NCBI GenBank assembly: GCA_002495065.1
Contig: DADT01000006.1
Location: forward strand, 1-6,643
Direction of reading: 5' to 3'
Origin: Methanoregula sp. UBA471
Lineage (GTDB): Archaea; Halobacteriota; Methanomicrobia; Methanomicrobiales; Methanospirillaceae
Length of the DNA stretch: 6,643 nucleotides
The notes under the pieces were generated by a model. It saw nothing but the letters and a program-made list of their open reading frames with translations. It searched no databases and was not told the DNA's origin. Position 1 is the first letter of the stretch, and the number at the start of each line of letters is the position of its first letter. Position numbers and translations under genes: made by a program. Shown here piece by piece: positions 1 to 5,620 of the stretch.

Positions 1-22
1 GGTTCAAATCCCGGCCGAGGCG
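1..22 (+). tRNA. 3' end of a tRNA gene (truncated by the window edge)
   Basis: The first bases read as the 3' part of a T arm (GG, loop TTCAAAT, then CCCGG), followed by a 7-nt acceptor strand CCGAGGC and discriminator G at position 22. CCA is not encoded. By base pairing, the missing 5' acceptor strand should be GCCTCGG and the missing T-stem start should be CCG. The anticodon is outside the window, so the amino acid cannot be read. A G discriminator is compatible with Asp, Ser or Asn in archaea; I lean weakly towards Asp. A TTTT run starts at 23, directly after the mature end. Confidence 0.8.
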
Positions 23-60
23 TTTTGCCTTCCGGTCCAAATCTCTTCAAAAAAATTTTT
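23..60 (+). terminator. Oligo-T runs downstream of the tRNA
   Basis: T4 at 23-26, immediately after the tRNA, and T5 at 56-60 are the only termination-like signals here. Archaeal RNA polymerase terminates at short U tracts without needing a hairpin, so these plausibly end the tRNA transcript. No stable stem precedes them. Confidence 0.4.
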
Positions 61-117
61 CATTCGAGCACTTTTCATTTGTTCAGGAATTGCCAAATCT
101 TTTTTTAGATCAATTTC

Positions 118-133
118 GATATATTTATAAAAT
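118..133 (+). promoter_or_regulatory. TATA-box-like promoter of the TPR gene
   Basis: The stretch ATATATTTATAAAAT at about 118-133 matches the archaeal TATA pattern. A start site about 25 bp downstream would fall near 150, giving a 5' leader of roughly 25-30 nt before the ATG at 178. That spacing favours the ATG over the upstream TTG at 157. Confidence 0.45.
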
Positions 134-177
134 TATGTTAATATGACATACTAAGGTTGCCGTTCGGGAGCAGAAAC

Positions 178-468
178 ATGACGCCCTCCGGTCATATTCC
201 AGTGGAAGCCATAACCCATTACCGGCAGGCAATGGACCACTGGAGTAAAGGAAATTACGAAACTGCCCTTAAAAATCTGAAATATGCGGTCCTCATCGCA
301 CCCAACTTTAGTACTGCATTATACGAAATGGGTCGTTGTTATGAGAGACTTGGTCAATATCCGGAAGCGCTTTCAGTAGTTAATGAAGTTCTGCAGATCA
401 ACCAAACTCATATCGAGGCAGAAATGAGCAGGAAAAGGATTCTGGATAAAATGGGGCGTACCAGATAA
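178..468 (+). CDS. Small tetratricopeptide-repeat (TPR) protein
   Basis: This 96-residue soluble protein consists almost entirely of TPR helices. Repeat 1 covers about residues 12-45 (HWSKGNYETALKNLKYAV, IAPN turn). Repeat 2 covers about 46-79 (ALYEMGRCYERLGQYPEAL, then NEVLQIN). A charged third helix ends in a basic tail (RKRILDKMGRTR). The spacing of small and aromatic positions (W, G, Y, A, L, P) is typical of TPR units. Such proteins are protein-protein adaptors; no partner can be inferred and there is no signal peptide or membrane segment. ATG 178 is chosen because GGGAG lies 7 nt upstream; a TTG at 157 is in frame but has AAGG directly abutting it, too close to serve as a ribosome site. 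The gene stands alone between the tRNA and the convergent transporter operon. Confidence 0.8.
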   Translation: MTPSGHIPVEAITHYRQAMDHWSKGNYETALKNLKYAVLIAPNFSTALYEMGRCYERLGQYPEALSVVNEVLQINQTHIEAEMSRKRILDKMGRTR

Positions 469-508
469 TACGATGAACGTTCTTCCAGGAGTTTCTTTGG
501 GTTTTTCA

Positions 509-531
509 AAAAAAAAGAAGAATTTTTTTTC
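509..531. terminator. Bidirectional A9/T8 terminator between convergent genes
   Basis: Nine A (509-517) are followed by GAAGAA and eight T (524-531). Read on the plus strand, the T8 run follows the TPR gene stop at 468; read on the minus strand, the A9 run is a T9 tract just after the EcfT stop at 550. One short element can therefore terminate both converging transcripts by the archaeal oligo-U mechanism. Confidence 0.6.
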
Positions 532-549
532 TGGCCTTTTGTTTCCTGT

Positions 550-1347
550 TCAGATAATCTGGTTCATCAACAGGACGATGTAACCGGTACAGGCAAGAGC
601 CATCGCAAATAACACTCCATAATCCCGGTGCTGAAGTGTTGATTCCCGCACGTGTTGTGTCTTCTTCCCGGTACGGTACCCCCGCATATCGATTGTCAGT
701 CCAAGGACATTGGAACGGAGCAGTGCATTGGACACAAGCGGGATCGCTATAGGAGCAACACTCCGTATCTTTCCAATGAAACCGGTACCGGGATTAAAAC
801 CCCGGGCCAGTTGGGCTTCATGGATCCGCTGCCCTTCTATCTGGAGCGTGGGGATAAACCGGAGTGCGATGATGAACATCAGGATGTAATCGATAGGCAG
901 CCCGATCTTCTCCATGGCATTCACAAGGTCCCGTGGCTGTGTCGACATCAGGAAGAGCTGGAACGCAAAGATGAGCACCATGAACCGGAGCGTGAGGACG
1001 ATACCGATGGTAAGCCCTCCGACGGTAACTGGAATGAAGCCACCGATGACCGGTATTCCCTGCGGGATAAAGTATCCGAGAATTTCGCCATTTGGTATCG
1101 TGATAATCGTGATGAGGATGAAAATGGCACTCATGACGATGATCAGTTTGAGCTGCTGGAGCAACTCGGCCAGAAGTCTGCTGTATGCCGCAACTGCGAG
1201 CATCGCAAGAACCATGAGGGTGAGAAAAACCAGATCCGTCGCGATGATACACATAATGCTCACGATGATGATGAACGCGATCTTGGTATACGGGTGGAGC
1301 CGGTGCAGGAACGCATCCTTGTGTACGTACTGGAGGATCTCGGCCAT
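550..1347 (-). CDS. ecfT: ECF transporter transmembrane scaffold, EcfT (CbiQ-like)
   Basis: This 265-residue integral membrane protein couples the ATPases to the substrate-binding S component in an energy-coupling-factor importer. Hydrophobic stretches lie at about residues 22-52, 66-84, 98-135, 152-167 and 243-262. The cytoplasmic region between them carries the two Arg-containing coupling motifs of the family: ARG at 181-183 (in EAQLARGF) and MRG at 221-223 (in DMRGYR), which in ECF structures insert into grooves of the two ATPases. The preceding AMEKIGLP (144-151) and RFIPTLQIEGQRI segments are also typical of EcfT/CbiQ. The ATG is 3 nt from the ATPase stop codon, and a GGGAG ribosome site lies inside the ATPase gene, about 10 nt upstream. 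It is the last gene of the S-A-T operon. Length is normal for the family, and the family assignment is firm. Confidence 0.92.
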   Translation of the reverse strand: MAEILQYVHKDAFLHRLHPYTKIAFIIIVSIMCIIATDLVFLTLMVLAMLAVAAYSRLLAELLQQLKLIIVMSAIFILITIITIPNGEILGYFIPQGIPVIGGFIPVTVGGLTIGIVLTLRFMVLIFAFQLFLMSTQPRDLVNAMEKIGLPIDYILMFIIALRFIPTLQIEGQRIHEAQLARGFNPGTGFIGKIRSVAPIAIPLVSNALLRSNVLGLTIDMRGYRTGKKTQHVRESTLQHRDYGVLFAMALACTGYIVLLMNQII

Positions 1348-1350
1348 TCT

Positions 1351-2778
1351 TTACGCACTCCCGGTATCGGATATGACTTTCCCGCCTTCCATCGTGATGA
1401 TGCGATCAGCGCAATGTTCTGCGATGTCCCGGTTGTGGGTAATGATAATGATGGTGTGCCCTTTCTCCTGGAGTTTTTTGAGAATATTGATAACGAGGAT
1501 CGCCTCGTACCCGTCAAGCCCCGTTGTCGGTTCGTCCAGCACGATAATGCCGGGCTGCATGGCAACAACGCATGCAATCCCGAGCCGCTGCCGCTCTCCC
1601 CGCGAAAGCCAGCGCGGGTACAGGTCTGCCGATTCAGTAAGCCCGGCATCGCCAAGCGCTGATTCGATTACTTCGTTCCCATGTTCAATGCCGAGGTTCT
1701 TCACTCCGTATGCTATTTCTTCCCGAACCGTATCGGCAAAGAACATGTGGTCCGGGTTCTGGAAGACAAGGCCGACATCACAGGCAAGCGCAGCAATGCT
1801 GCAATCCTTCGTGTTCTTCCCGCGCACGATGACATCGCCACCTGTCGGAGAGAGGAGACGGTTGAAGTGCTTGACAAGGGTCGTCTTTCCGGAACCGTTC
1901 TCGCCGACAAGTGCAACAAATTCTCCTTTTCTGATGGTGAGACTGATACCGGACAGTGCCTGGACATTACCATAATTATGCGTGAGATTCTGCACGGAAA
2001 TTACCGGTTCGCTGTCAGTGGCAGTTCCGGCAATCCCTTTAACCGCTGAGAAATCGGGCAGCACCATGCCCCGGACATGATCATCTTTGAGGACATCAGA
2101 AGGAATGCCCTGAGCAGTGATCTCGCCATTCTCCAGGACGACGAGGGCATCAACCATCTCATGGAACTGACCGAACTTATGCTCAATCAGGAGTATGGTT
2201 TTTCCCTGATCTTTGAGGTCCTTCAGGATCTCGGCTATCCGTTTTGTCGCGTGTTCGTCAAGCTCTGAGGTAGGTTCATCGAGGATCAGGATGTCGTTTC
2301 CCAGCGCCAGTGTTGCAGCAAGGGCAACACGCTGCTTCTGACCACCGGAGAGGTTGTGCGGAGACCGGTCCTTGAGTTCCTCAAGGTAGGTCGTCTTCAT
2401 GATCCCGGAAAGCCGCTCTTCGATAACTGCAGCAGAAAGCCCGCGGTGTTCAAGTGCGGAAAGGATCTCCTCTTCAACGGTCGTGAAGATCATCTGGGCT
2501 TCGGCATCGTCAAAGACGACACCGACATTCTGCGCAAGGTCTGAAAGGCTGCGGTATTGAGTAACGTCTTTTCCGTCAATAACAACCGAACCTTCCTTCT
2601 TACCCCCATACTCGTGATGCAGGATACCGGAAGCGGCCAGGGACAGCGAGGTCTTTCCGGCACCCGAAGGACCAGTAACCATGACGCACCGTCCTTTTTC
2701 AAGAGAGAGAGTGATCCGGTGCAGGGCCGGCTGCACCGTGTGGGGATATGTGTAACTGACGTTATTAAGTTCAATCAT
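1351..2778 (-). CDS. ecfA: Fused double ECF ABC ATPase (EcfA-EcfA' in one chain)
   Basis: This 475-residue protein contains two complete ABC domains and supplies the ATPase dimer of the ECF importer in one polypeptide. Domain 1 (about 1-235) has Walker A GPSGAGKTS (36-44), signature LSGGQ (143-147), Walker B ILILDEPTS with Glu168, and H-loop His200. Domain 2 (about 258-475) has Walker A GENGSGKTT (292-300), Q-loop Gln340 in VFQNPD, signature LSRGE (391-395), Walker B IIVLDEPTTG with Glu416, and H-loop His448 (ITHNRD). Domain 1 has VFDDAE at the Q-loop position, so the usual Gln is Asp90, and domain 2 has LSRGE in place of LSGGQ. Both deviations face the same composite ATP site. The start codon overlaps the S-component stop (ATGA, 2775-2778), with GAGG 6 nt upstream, indicating translational coupling. 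Bacterial systems usually use separate ecfA1 and ecfA2 genes. Confidence 0.93.
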   Translation of the reverse strand: MIELNNVSYTYPHTVQPALHRITLSLEKGRCVMVTGPSGAGKTSLSLAASGILHHEYGGKKEGSVVIDGKDVTQYRSLSDLAQNVGVVFDDAEAQMIFTTVEEEILSALEHRGLSAAVIEERLSGIMKTTYLEELKDRSPHNLSGGQKQRVALAATLALGNDILILDEPTSELDEHATKRIAEILKDLKDQGKTILLIEHKFGQFHEMVDALVVLENGEITAQGIPSDVLKDDHVRGMVLPDFSAVKGIAGTATDSEPVISVQNLTHNYGNVQALSGISLTIRKGEFVALVGENGSGKTTLVKHFNRLLSPTGGDVIVRGKNTKDCSIAALACDVGLVFQNPDHMFFADTVREEIAYGVKNLGIEHGNEVIESALGDAGLTESADLYPRWLSRGERQRLGIACVVAMQPGIIVLDEPTTGLDGYEAILVINILKKLQEKGHTIIIITHNRDIAEHCADRIITMEGGKVISDTGSA

Positions 2779-3302
2779 TCTTGTCCTCTAAGAAGCACCC
2801 TGCTGGAAGGGGTGTAGAGGAGCTGAACAATGATTGCATTAAAAACTGCTGTTATGACTACGATAGGGACAAAGACTGCTACGAATGCCATCAGGTCACC
2901 GTTATATTTGGCAAGGTAGGTCGCGCCGATAGCGATGATAGCAATTGCAGCGAACGTGAAACCGCTTGCGAGAGTTGCAATGAACGTCGTCACGGTAGGG
3001 GCTAATTTCGTCCGGTTGTTCAGGACTGCATAGAGCACGAAACAGACAAGTGCACCGACCGGCTCGCTGATCAGGTTTGCCGGTGGGAACATCGAACTGG
3101 AAATCACCATCGACAGAGCCCCCGCAACAAGACCAATCCCAAGTGCTTCAAGGATCGTTGGCCGGATCAGGATGATCGCAAGGCAGTAAAATGCGATAAT
3201 CATATTCGGTGTAAGCGGTGTATGGAGCATCGCAAGGAAGTAGCGAAGGATGGCACCGATGGCAAGCAGAATTCCGACAACTGCAATATCTTTTGACTTC
3301 AT
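2775..3302 (-). CDS. ECF transporter S component (substrate-binding), TrpP-like candidate
   Basis: This 175-residue, very hydrophobic protein has about six membrane segments (roughly 5-23, 33-47, 52-70, 78-96, 103-130 and 137-163) and short charged termini. Its small size, its position upstream of ATPase and EcfT genes, and its charged N-terminal start (MKSKDIA) fit an ECF S component that captures the substrate for import. The conserved-looking stretch SSMFPPANLISEPVGA (69-84) recalls the tryptophan-transporter TrpP family, so an aromatic amino acid is one possible substrate. This is recognition from memory; a vitamin or other ligand cannot be excluded. ATG 3302 is preceded by an AGAGG at about 9 nt. 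It is the first gene of the operon, transcribed divergently from the malic enzyme region. No riboswitch is recognised in its short leader. Confidence 0.75.
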   Translation of the reverse strand: MKSKDIAVVGILLAIGAILRYFLAMLHTPLTPNMIIAFYCLAIILIRPTILEALGIGLVAGALSMVISSSMFPPANLISEPVGALVCFVLYAVLNNRTKLAPTVTTFIATLASGFTFAAIAIIAIGATYLAKYNGDLMAFVAVFVPIVVITAVFNAIIVQLLYTPSSRVLLRGQE

Positions 3303-3427
3303 GGTAAAAAACCTCTATTCGGGTAAATCGCAGGTAAGTTGGTTCGACCTTGAATGGGTGATTAACTTCAACCTTAATGTATATTTTTGTTCAGTAATGT
3401 ATTAAAATGTAACTTTTTGGAAATAAC
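3303..3427. promoter_or_regulatory. Divergent promoter region for the ECF operon (-) and the small ORF/malic enzyme (+)
   Basis: This 125-bp gap separates divergent genes. On the minus strand, AAAATATACATT (complement of 3377-3388) is a TATA-like box that would place the ECF operon start near 3350 and leave a leader of about 50 nt. On the plus strand the same AT-rich segment (GTATATTTTT, 3379-3388) would give a start near 3410; a second candidate, TATTAAAATG (3400-3409), would give one near 3430. Sharing one AT-rich core would make the two directions compete or be co-regulated. No operator palindrome was found. Confidence 0.4.
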
Positions 3428-3490
3428 ATGGCCCTCTATTCCGAATGTGACGACCTCTATTATGAGTGCGACTTGCAAAACCGCAACTGA
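3428..3490 (+). CDS. Candidate 20-codon leader or small protein with an internal seven-residue repeat
   Basis: An ATG at 3428 opens 20 codons ending in TGA at 3488-3490. The product contains LYSECDD followed directly by LYYECDL, then QNRN: a 7-residue tandem repeat, acidic, with two Cys. At DNA level the two 21-nt units differ at two positions in one codon (TCC to TAT) and at two third-codon positions that are silent (GAA/GAG and TGT/TGC), the pattern expected if the reading frame is used. The TGA overlaps an ATG (3490) that is in the malic-enzyme frame, giving a TGATG junction. The ribosome site is weak (TTGGA about 6 nt upstream). It resembles no peptide I know; it may be a leader peptide, a tiny metal- or redox-binding protein, or chance. 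Confidence 0.4.
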   Translation: MALYSECDDLYYECDLQNRN

Positions 3491-3576
3491 TGACCCTGTC
3501 CGCCTCTCCTTATGACCCCCTGCCAGTAACATTCATTACCCTGATGAACACTTTCACGTACGAGGATTGGTCTGAA

Positions 3577-4791
3577 ATGCTGTTTTCACCGGGAAGCGAT
3601 GAGATCTATAAAGAATCACTCGCCATGCATGCGAAACATCATGGGAAGCTGGAAATCCGCTCCAAAGTCCCCATCAGGAACAAACATGATCTCTCTCTTG
3701 CTTACACCCCGGGTGTGGCAGAAGTATGCCGGGAGATTGCAAAAGACAAAAACCTGGCATATCGTTATACGATGAAAGCGAACACGATTGCGATCGTAAC
3801 CGATGGTTCTGCGGTTCTGGGCCTTGGCAACATCGGGGGATATGCGGCAATTCCGGTGATGGAGGGAAAGGCGATCCTGTTCAAGGAGTTTGCAGGTATC
3901 GATGCCTTCCCGATCTGTTTTGAAAATTATGAGACAAATTTTACGGATCAGGTGAAAAATATTGCACCGGTTTTCGGGGGCATTAATCTTGAGGATATCG
4001 CGGCACCCAAATGTTTTGAGGTGGAAGACGCCCTGCAGGACATCGGTATTCCGGTCATGCACGATGACCAGCACGGGACCGCAGTTGTTGTTCTCGCTGC
4101 ACTCATTAATGCCTGCAAAGTAACCGGGAAGAAGTTTGAGGACCTGAATATCGTCATATGCGGGGCCGGGGCAGCCGGGTATGCAATAACCCGCCTGCTT
4201 AAATGCATAGGGTATGATCCCAATGTCTGTACAACCGTGCACGAGATTATCGTCTGTGATACCCATGGGACAATCTTCCGGGGCCGGGAAGGACTGTATA
4301 AAAACAAGTACAAGTTCATCATCGCGGAGGAGACAAATCATAAAGCACTTGCCGGTACTCTCGCCGATGCAATGAGGGGTGCTGATGTCTTTGTAGGAGT
4401 CTCGGCACCGGGCATTGTCACCGAAGAGATGGTCCGCTCGATGAACAAGGATGCGATTGTTTTGGCAATGGCAAACCCGGTGCCGGAGATATGGCCTGAT
4501 GCGGCAAAGAATGGCGGAGCAGCGGTGGTCGGGACAGGAAGAAGCGATTTCCCGAACCAGATCAACAATGTCCTTGCGTTTCCGGGTATTTTCCGTGGTG
4601 CACTGGATGCACGGGCAACACGGATTACTGACGAAATGAAGATTGCCGCAGCGCATGCGATTGCAGATTATGTGTCAAAGCCCCAGCGGGACCGGATCAT
4701 GCCCAACATTCTCGATAAGGGGGTAACCGCAACGGTGGCAGCAGCGGTTGCGAAGGCTGCAGAAGAATGCAGGTGCAGCAGGAACATATAA
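3577..4791 (+). CDS. NAD(P)-dependent malic enzyme (oxaloacetate-decarboxylating type)
   Basis: This enzyme interconverts malate and pyruvate + CO2 with NAD(P), linking C4 and C3 metabolism in the cytoplasm. The 404-residue protein matches the compact bacterial/archaeal malic enzyme in size. Visible landmarks are SLAYTPGVA with Tyr43, DGSAVLGLGNIG (76-87), MEGKA with the catalytic-type Lys98, the metal-binding NLEDIAAP (Glu139, Asp140), HDDQHGTA (162-169), the Rossmann GAGAAG (196-201), AMANPVPEI (298-305), and GRSDFPNQINN to AFPGIFRGALD (321-344). All key residues are present. ATG 3577 is chosen because the family normally begins just before the YKESLAMHAKHHGK helix and a GAGG lies about 11 nt upstream. 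In-frame starts at 3544 (ATG), 3490 (ATG) and 3466 (GTG) would add 11 to 37 residues with no family resemblance. Cofactor preference (NAD or NADP) cannot be judged safely. The gene is monocistronic except for the small ORF ahead of it. Confidence 0.93.
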   Translation: MLFSPGSDEIYKESLAMHAKHHGKLEIRSKVPIRNKHDLSLAYTPGVAEVCREIAKDKNLAYRYTMKANTIAIVTDGSAVLGLGNIGGYAAIPVMEGKAILFKEFAGIDAFPICFENYETNFTDQVKNIAPVFGGINLEDIAAPKCFEVEDALQDIGIPVMHDDQHGTAVVVLAALINACKVTGKKFEDLNIVICGAGAAGYAITRLLKCIGYDPNVCTTVHEIIVCDTHGTIFRGREGLYKNKYKFIIAEETNHKALAGTLADAMRGADVFVGVSAPGIVTEEMVRSMNKDAIVLAMANPVPEIWPDAAKNGGAAVVGTGRSDFPNQINNVLAFPGIFRGALDARATRITDEMKIAAAHAIADYVSKPQRDRIMPNILDKGVTATVAAAVAKAAEECRCSRNI

Positions 4792-4796
4792 GGGTA

Positions 4797-4830
4797 TAGT
4801 CACATTCCGGCGACTAAAAATCTCATTTTT
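4797..4830 (+). terminator. Candidate terminator after the malic enzyme gene
   Basis: TAGTC (4797-4801) and GACTA (4812-4816) can form a 5-bp stem with a 10-nt loop, starting 5 nt after the stop codon. A T5 run follows at 4826-4830. The hairpin is weak; the T run is the more credible archaeal signal. Confidence 0.35.
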
Positions 4831-4842
4831 ATGCATGGATAC

Positions 4843-5043
4843 TTACTCACTCGGACGCCCCATGGGACTCGCCATTGACTTGTCCCCGCTGCTGTGACGT
4901 CCCCGATTCACGATAAATCCTTCAGACATACCGGGGGGGAGAGAAGAAATCGCCTGTCGGGAACTACAGAGTCATCCCAGACGAAAGGGTGGGTCTGGTG
5001 AGGGGACAGGCAGTGTCCCTCCTTGATTACTGATTGGTTTTTT
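4843..5043 (+). repeat. Unit 1 of a two-copy repeat; candidate structured small RNA
   Basis: This segment shares four colinear blocks with 5285-5525: TTACTCAC (4843-4850), CATGGGA (4861-4867), a 22-nt block beginning GTCCCCGCTGCTGTGAC (4882-4903, 20/22 identical), and a 21-nt block beginning GGGGACAGGCA (5002-5022, 19/21 identical). GGGAC (4864-4868) can pair with GTCCC (4882-4886). GTCCCC can instead pair with GGGGAC at 5002-5007, and that GGGGAC can also close a hairpin with GTCCCT at 5015-5020. These alternative pairings resemble switch architecture. A further 6-bp hairpin, CCAGAC/GTCTGG (4977-4982 / 4993-4998), sits inside. T6 at 5038-5043 could end a transcript. No coding frame fits. It could equally be a palindromic mobile repeat. 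Confidence 0.5.
5002..5043 (+). terminator. Hairpin plus T6 at the end of repeat unit 1
   Basis: GGGGAC (5002-5007), a 7-nt loop AGGCAGT, and GTCCCT (5015-5020) form a 6-bp stem including one G-T pair. A T6 tract follows 17 nt later (5038-5043). The equivalent hairpin is conserved in unit 2. The gap to the T run is longer than in a classic intrinsic terminator. Confidence 0.35.
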
Positions 5044-5156
5044 AGATCCTGTGAGAATTGAACTTTTTCAAGCTCCACATACATGAACAGGAGTTCACAC
5101 CCGATCCATGAAAATCATTAATCCCTGGAATTCTATGAGGGCTCCTTCGCCTCAGG

Positions 5157-5247
5157 GCCTCTCCGAGGCACGGCGGGGCACGGCGGTTTTTACAACTATG
5201 CTTATAGACACTGATCCGCCGCGGGGGCGTCCCGTCGGGGGCGGCGG
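5157..5247. repeat. GC-rich inverted- and tandem-repeat element between the two units
   Basis: This stretch is markedly more GC-rich than its surroundings. It starts with hairpin GCCTC/GAGGC with a TCC loop (5157-5169). It contains GGCACGGCGG twice in perfect tandem (5167-5176 and 5177-5186). CGGCGG (5181-5186) can pair with CCGCCG (5216-5221) across a 29-nt AT-rich core, and CCGCCGC (5216-5222) can alternatively pair with GCGGCGG (5241-5247). The 70-codon minus-strand frame crossing it is Arg/Pro-rich and has no protein character. It may be a dispersed genomic repeat or part of a structured transcript; nothing here identifies it. Confidence 0.5.
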
Positions 5248-5284
5248 GGTTCATCGCAAATAATTATGAGGATAAAATATTCCA

Positions 5285-5525
5285 TTACTCACATCTGTTT
5301 AATTTAATTTCATGGGAAACCCTCAAAATATTTTTCTTAACGCTCTTTGGGGGCAACGGAATATAATGCCTCGTCCCCGCCGCTGTGACATCCCTCTGGT
5401 GCGATTACTCCAGAGCAATACCATCACAAAGCGCAGGGGCGGTTCGGGGGGACAGGCACGGTCCCTCCGGTTAATGGGTGCTCTGCAATTTGTTGAAAGC
5501 TTGGGGTTTCTGCAAAGCCCTTTTT
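5285..5525 (+). repeat. Unit 2 of the two-copy repeat; candidate structured small RNA
   Basis: This is the diverged partner of 4843-5043, with the same block order: TTACTCAC (5285-5292), CATGGGA (5311-5317), GTCCCCGCCGCTGTGAC and on to 5394 (from 5373), and GGGGACAGGCA on to 5468 (from 5448). The interior is shorter and unrelated in sequence, but it again holds a 6-bp hairpin with a 10-nt loop (CTCTGG/CCAGAG, 5394-5399 / 5410-5415). GGGGGGAC (5446-5453) pairs with GTCCCTCC (5461-5468) over 8 bp, including one G-T pair, around the loop AGGCACG. GTCCCC (5373-5378) could compete for the same GGGGAC. AAAATATTTTT at about 5326-5336 is a possible TATA element. A terminator-like hairpin with T5 follows at 5503-5525. 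Predicted frames across it show no protein features. Confidence 0.5.
5503..5525 (+). terminator. Hairpin plus T5 downstream of repeat unit 2
   Basis: GGGGTTT (5503-5509), loop CTGC, and AAAGCCC (5514-5520) form a seven-position stem with one internal G-G mismatch, followed immediately by T5 (5521-5525). It reads as a terminator on the plus strand, where no protein gene lies upstream. That supports, without proving, a non-coding transcript from unit 2. Confidence 0.45.
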
Positions 5526-5620
5526 CATGCTGAATCCGGGAACATTTATTTATGTAATTATCAGTCGTTACTATCGTGCAATTCCGGTAGTCTGTAACCA
5601 ATATAACAATTCTGCCGGGG

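Noticed and set aside
157..177. TTG start for the TPR protein
   Set aside because: AAGG directly abuts the TTG, leaving no spacer, whereas ATG 178 has GGGAG at normal distance.
652..1975. Long plus-strand frames antisense to the ECF operon (336 and 353 codons)
   Set aside because: They overlap the opposite strand of strongly supported EcfT and ATPase genes, and their translations are Arg/Asp/His- or Met/Ser-rich with no family features.
3616..4656. 346-codon minus-strand frame antisense to malic enzyme
   Set aside because: It is a shadow of the conserved malic enzyme coding sequence, with a Cys/Ile-rich translation and no domain.
5042..5254. 70-codon minus-strand frame in the intergenic region
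   Set aside because: It runs through the GC-rich tandem and inverted repeats; its Arg/Pro-rich composition is explained by that DNA. No ribosome site or domain.
5312..5601. Small frames on both strands across repeat unit 2 (73 and 92 codons)
   Set aside because: Low-complexity, Arg-rich products that follow the palindromic DNA; no supporting signals.
4792..5620. CRISPR array or insertion-sequence transposase in the long gene-free region
   Set aside because: Only two diverged copies of the repeat exist, with unequal spacing and no uniform spacers. No transposase-like frame or fragment is visible.
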